Below, in pieces: positions 5,651 through 8,654 of a DNA stretch of 8,654 nucleotides; positions within the stretch are counted from its first letter, which is position 1; every line of letters starts with the position of its first letter. Below the pieces are notes generated by a model. It searched no databases and was not told where the DNA came from. It saw nothing but the letters and a program-made list of their open reading frames with translations. The position numbers and the translations under genes are program-made. The DNA comes from Roseibacillus sp. (GTDB lineage: Bacteria > Verrucomicrobiota > Verrucomicrobiia > Verrucomicrobiales > Akkermansiaceae), in the NCBI GenBank assembly GCA_002729275.1, contig PBTP01000138.1, forward strand, positions 1-8,654, in the 5' to 3' direction.

Positions 5651-5754
5651 GTCTGCGAGTCTGTAAGGGGCTGGTTGTGCTCCAGGTCGGGGGGTGCCCG
5701 GGTCGAATTTCAGATCCGTATTGCACCACTGAGTTATCGGATTTAAGAGGAAGC

Positions 5755-6804
5755 GTGCCTGAATCGGCTGAGACTTTGTTCAAGTCCCGGGATTTGCCGG
5801 AGCGGCTTGGGCCCATGACCGTGAAAGAATTGCGGCAAGGGCTTCGTCGGGGAATTTTCATCTATCCTTTTATCGGAATTCACCTGCTCGCGATTGTTGC
5901 GATGGCGGCCGAATTCCAAATGAAGGAGGTAGAGACTTTCACAGAGTATGCCGGGCTGCTTAATCTCCGGCTCTTTTTACCCGGGGAGATGTTCTCAGGA
6001 GTCTTCTGGGTGGTGGCTGGAGCAGTGTGTCTCCTGCTGATGCCTCTAGGCGGGCTCGCGCTCATGGGGCAGGAGCTTGAGGATGGCAATCACGAGCTTC
6101 TGCTCATGACGCCTCTCTCACGCTGGAAGGTGGTGCGTGGAAAGTTCCTTGCGCTCTGGGGCCTTTGTCTTCTCACAGCCTCTTCGCTATTACCCTATCT
6201 GATCGTTCGCTATCTTATTGGAGGTATTGATGTGTGGCGCAACGTGATCATGGCTCTTACCGTTGTGCTTTTCTCCGCAATGATGTCTGCAGGGGCAATC
6301 GGGGCGTCCTCCTTCAAAAAAATCTCACTGCGCATTATTATTCTGCTCCTCTTCACAGGCTCCATGTTGGTGTCCCTGTATATTGTAGAGATTGGAGCGG
6401 CAATGGTGACCAAGCGAGCGGGGTGGGTGTTTAACCTCAATGGGCTTTCCGTGGCCTTTTGCTACGTCATGCTCGGTCTGGCTCTGGCTCGCTCACGAAT
6501 CCGACTCGTGGTGCATCATTATGAGCTCAAGCCGAGCTGGATGATTCTCGGGGCTCTCCTGCTGACCCCTTTTGTCGTTCTGATGGCAACGCCGATGACA
6601 GTGGGCCATGCGGGAGGAGTGGCTTTGATTGGAATGGGGCTGGTGGGATGGTTTGCCGACCGCAGTCCCAAGGCTCCCAAGGGGGTTGAAGCTCCCCTTG
6701 CATCAATTCCAGGAGCCAAGCTTGCTCGAGCCGGGAACGAGCCCCCTCCTTTACCTGGTAGCACGAACCAAGCTGAGACCGGATCTCCGGGAGTGGAAGG
6801 ATAA
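5755..6804 (+). CDS. ABC-2-like transporter permease
   Basis: A 349-residue polytopic membrane protein. Seven or eight membrane segments lie at about 35-53, 79-105, 132-155, 163-185, 191-216, 227-245, 262-280 and 284-300. After the second segment comes ELEDGNHELLLMTPLSRW (107-124) followed by KVVRGKF. This matches the E.E.GT.E.LL.TPLSR..IV.GK pattern of ABC-2-type export permeases, where the short cytoplasmic helix contacts the ATPase. The N-terminal TVKELRQGLRR (22-32) also fits these families. The last 45 residues are cytoplasmic and rich in Pro, Ala and Gly. I chose the GTG at 5755 because AAGAGG lies 4 nt upstream. ATG 5815 (329 residues, with only GGAG 12 nt upstream) is the alternative. 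The frame stays open back into the RNase P RNA, but that part is not coding. No ATP-binding subunit is encoded nearby in the window. The gene starts 104 bp after rnpB with no evident terminator between. Confidence 0.83.
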   Translation: MPESAETLFKSRDLPERLGPMTVKELRQGLRRGIFIYPFIGIHLLAIVAMAAEFQMKEVETFTEYAGLLNLRLFLPGEMFSGVFWVVAGAVCLLLMPLGGLALMGQELEDGNHELLLMTPLSRWKVVRGKFLALWGLCLLTASSLLPYLIVRYLIGGIDVWRNVIMALTVVLFSAMMSAGAIGASSFKKISLRIIILLLFTGSMLVSLYIVEIGAAMVTKRAGWVFNLNGLSVAFCYVMLGLALARSRIRLVVHHYELKPSWMILGALLLTPFVVLMATPMTVGHAGGVALIGMGLVGWFADRSPKAPKGVEAPLASIPGAKLARAGNEPPPLPGSTNQAETGSPGVEG

Positions 6805-6893
6805 GCAATTTGAGGTGACTATCAGTCCTATCAATCTTCTGTGCTTGAGAATCGATTTCCAGTGAAAGGGCATGTAAGTTACCATCCTCACAA

Positions 6894-8654
6894 GTGCCAG
6901 CTTCAGAACAGAATGAAAAGCAAGGCTTGGAAAGTCCGGGGCCGGAACGTCGTCATTGGATCTCCTTCTGGAGCTTGATGGGCTTGCAGGCCCAGAATGC
7001 TTTCAACGATAAGGCACTGCAGTTCACTCTGGTCCCGCTGGGGGCATGGGTTGCAGCGATGGTCGGAGCGCAATGGGGGGCGACGCTACCTCACCTTCTG
7101 GGAATGCTGATTCTTCTTCCCTTTATCCTGTTTGCGCCGCTTGCCGGGTGGGCCTCGGACTCCTTTTCCAAGACCCGGGTGATCCGGCTGGCGGCTTGGA
7201 TGCAATTGGTGGTTTTCGTAGTCGTGCTTTCGAGCTTCCGAATGGAGTTCCTGCCGCTCGCGGTAGCCTGTTTCTTCTTTCTCGCAGTACAGTCGACCAT
7301 CCTGAGTCCGGCCAAGAATGGCATTATCAAGGAGCTTCTGGGTTCCTCGCGGCTTGGGTTTGCAAGCGGCATCATGCAGATGTTCACGATCCTCGCCATT
7401 CTCGCGGGACAGATTCTCATTGGTATCTGGTTTTCGTCGAGGCTTGAGGCCACAGGAAGTGGCTGGTCGGCGGGATTGTTCCCCATGATTCTTGTGAGCC
7501 TTGGGGCGGTAGTGACCCTCGTGATGGCATATATGATTCAGGTAGTACCAGCGCCTGCGAGAAAGCCCTTCCGTCTTTCTCTGGCCGTATCGCATTTTCA
7601 CCAGCTACGCCAACTTCTTAACTCGCGGCCTCTGCGCCTTAGCGCTCTGGGAATCGCCTACTTCTGGGCGTTCGGGGCCTTAGTGCAGTTTATTACGCTC
7701 CAGATCGCTGGGGAACGGTATCCAGACGGGCATCCCAATTTTGGTAGAGCGACGTCCTACATGATGCTGGCGGCCAGTGGTGGTATCGGAGTTGGCAGTA
7801 TTCTGGGGGCGCTGATCAATAAGAGGCACATAGAGCTGGGGCTCAATCCCCTCGGCGGAATCATCATGACGGTTTCGAGCCTTCTCATTGTTTTGGCTCA
7901 GCCCGAATCATGGTTCTTTTACGTTGCTCTCGCCATTGCGGGCCTAGGGGCAGCCTTCTTTTTTGTGCCGATTAACGCCTTTCTGCAGGATGAGTGCGAC
8001 CCGGACCAGAGAGGGAATATCCTCGCTGGCTCCGCGCTTCTGAATTGCCTCGGGATGGCCGGGGCAGTCGTTCTCCAGCTCACGATGTTGAAGCTGGGCC
8101 TTTCGCCTGCTGAACAATTTCTTCTGCTGGCACTGGTCTCGGTGGTGGCGACGTGCTACGTCATGCGGCTGCTTCCGCGAGCTTTTATCAAGATGCTCGC
8201 CTTCAGTGCCCTGCGTGCCTTCTACCGGATCGAAACGATTCATCCCAAAAGGATGCCGGAGAAAGGGGGTGTTCTCCTCACGCCGAACCATGTCAGTTAT
8301 CTGGATGCCTTGATTCTCACTGCTGCCAGTCCGCGGCCGGTGCGATTCCTGATGGTGAGCGACTATTTTGAAAAACCCGTAGTGGGGAAGGTCGCCAAGC
8401 TTTTTGACACCGTGCCGATTTCAAGTAAACGTGCCAAGGATGCTATCCAAGTTGCGGCGGCGGCGGTAGAAGAGGGTAACGTGGTCTGCATTTTCCCGGA
8501 AGGGGAGTTGTCTCGCAGCGGGTTCATGGGCGAATTCAAGCGAGGAATGGAATTAATCGCCCGCAAGGCGGATTGCCTTATTCAGCCAGTGTATCTTGAT
8601 GGTCTCTGGAAATCCATTTTCTCTGCCGAGCGAGGTAAATTTTTCTGGAAGAAG
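6894..8654 (+). CDS. LplT-like MFS transporter fused to PlsC acyltransferase, 3' end outside the window
   Basis: An open frame of 587 codons running off the window, after an in-frame stop at 6846. Residues about 25-425 form a major facilitator transporter of the LplT (lysophospholipid flippase) kind: FWSLMGLQAQNAFNDKALQF (25-44), the loop APLAGWASDSFSKTRVI, STILSPAKNGIIKELL, then further membrane helices ending near CYVMRLLPRAF. From about 440 a PlsC-type 1-acyl-glycerophosphate acyltransferase domain follows, with NHVSYLD (465-471, catalytic HX4D), DTVPIS, FPEGELSRSG (534-543, substrate-binding EG..SR) and IQPVYLDGLW. In enterobacteria LplT imports lysophospholipids and the separate Aas protein re-acylates them; here transport and acyl transfer are on one chain at the inner membrane. 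Relatives often carry a C-terminal acyl-ACP/acyl-CoA synthetase domain, which would lie past the window. The start is uncertain: GTG 6894 is the first usual start codon but lacks a clear ribosome binding site; TTG 6927 and ATG 6978 are alternatives. Confidence 0.88.
   Translation, partial: MPASEQNEKQGLESPGPERRHWISFWSLMGLQAQNAFNDKALQFTLVPLGAWVAAMVGAQWGATLPHLLGMLILLPFILFAPLAGWASDSFSKTRVIRLAAWMQLVVFVVVLSSFRMEFLPLAVACFFFLAVQSTILSPAKNGIIKELLGSSRLGFASGIMQMFTILAILAGQILIGIWFSSRLEATGSGWSAGLFPMILVSLGAVVTLVMAYMIQVVPAPARKPFRLSLAVSHFHQLRQLLNSRPLRLSALGIAYFWAFGALVQFITLQIAGERYPDGHPNFGRATSYMMLAASGGIGVGSILGALINKRHIELGLNPLGGIIMTVSSLLIVLAQPESWFFYVALAIAGLGAAFFFVPINAFLQDECDPDQRGNILAGSALLNCLGMAGAVVLQLTMLKLGLSPAEQFLLLALVSVVATCYVMRLLPRAFIKMLAFSALRAFYRIETIHPKRMPEKGGVLLTPNHVSYLDALILTAASPRPVRFLMVSDYFEKPVVGKVAKLFDTVPISSKRAKDAIQVAAAAVEEGNVVCIFPEGELSRSGFMGEFKRGMELIARKADCLIQPVYLDGLWKSIFSAERGKFFWKK

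Noticed and set aside
5690..5735. tRNA-like look of GGGTCGAATTT followed by a CACCA end
   Set aside because: The five bases on each side of the would-be T-loop do not pair and no acceptor or anticodon stem can be drawn upstream.
5581..5754. In-frame upstream extension of the permease starting at ATG 5581
   Set aside because: The extension starts inside the RNase P RNA, including its P4 and P1 3' strands, and encodes no membrane-protein-like sequence. GTG 5755 with AAGAGG upstream is a better start.
6805..6893. Possible terminator (AGGTGACT/AGTCCT) between the permease and transporter genes
   Set aside because: The stem is short and bulged, with no U-run after it, so it does not support a terminator call.
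7046..7601. Open frames on both strands inside the LplT-like region (for example 7046-7447 plus and 7086-7601 minus)
   Set aside because: They are out of frame with the continuous transporter-acyltransferase reading frame, which shows family motifs throughout, and they have no domains of their own.

Overview
The window is a GC-rich, densely coded bacterial chromosome segment with short intergenic gaps. The gene content (a BlaI/M56 pair without a beta-lactam sensor domain, an LplT-type transporter fused to a PlsC acyltransferase, a BtpA-family protein, an ABC-2-like permease with a type-A RNase P RNA beside it) would fit the Verrucomicrobiota or a neighbouring PVC-type lineage. That placement is an inference from family composition. 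There is no rRNA or other decisive marker gene, although the RNase P RNA could be used for placement.

Layout. (a) 1-1209, minus strand: the first 27 codons of a GalU-type UTP--glucose-1-phosphate uridylyltransferase, preceded by a GHMP kinase that closely resembles plant glucuronokinase. Together they could turn glucuronate into UDP-glucuronate (kinase, then nucleotidyltransferase). (b) 1300-2091, plus strand: a BtpA/SgcQ-family TIM-barrel protein, divergent from the kinase across a 90-bp gap. (c) 2131-3528, minus strand: an operon of a BlaI-type repressor and a short M56 (BlaR1-like) membrane metallopeptidase. (d) 3632-4519, plus strand: a lipoprotein divergent from blaI. The gap between them holds a plausible blaI promoter inside a long dyad. 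(e) 4599-5105, minus strand: a GNAT N-acetyltransferase starting with GTG. (f) about 5240-5650, plus strand: the RNase P RNA gene rnpB. (g) 5755-6804, plus strand: an ABC-2-like permease with no ATPase gene beside it in the window. (h) 6894 to the window edge, plus strand: an LplT-like MFS transporter fused to a PlsC acyltransferase, incomplete at the 3' end.

How the parts may work together. The kinase and GalU look like one nucleotide-sugar module. BlaI and M56 look like a signal-sensing and derepression pair, with the divergent lipoprotein as a possible target. The transporter-acyltransferase fusion points to lysophospholipid uptake and re-acylation. RNase P RNA is a housekeeping gene that happens to sit between the GNAT and permease genes. 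No mobile element, CRISPR array, tRNA or rRNA was found. No stretch over 300 bases lacks a gene. The most notable item is the glucuronokinase-like gene next to galU in a bacterium.
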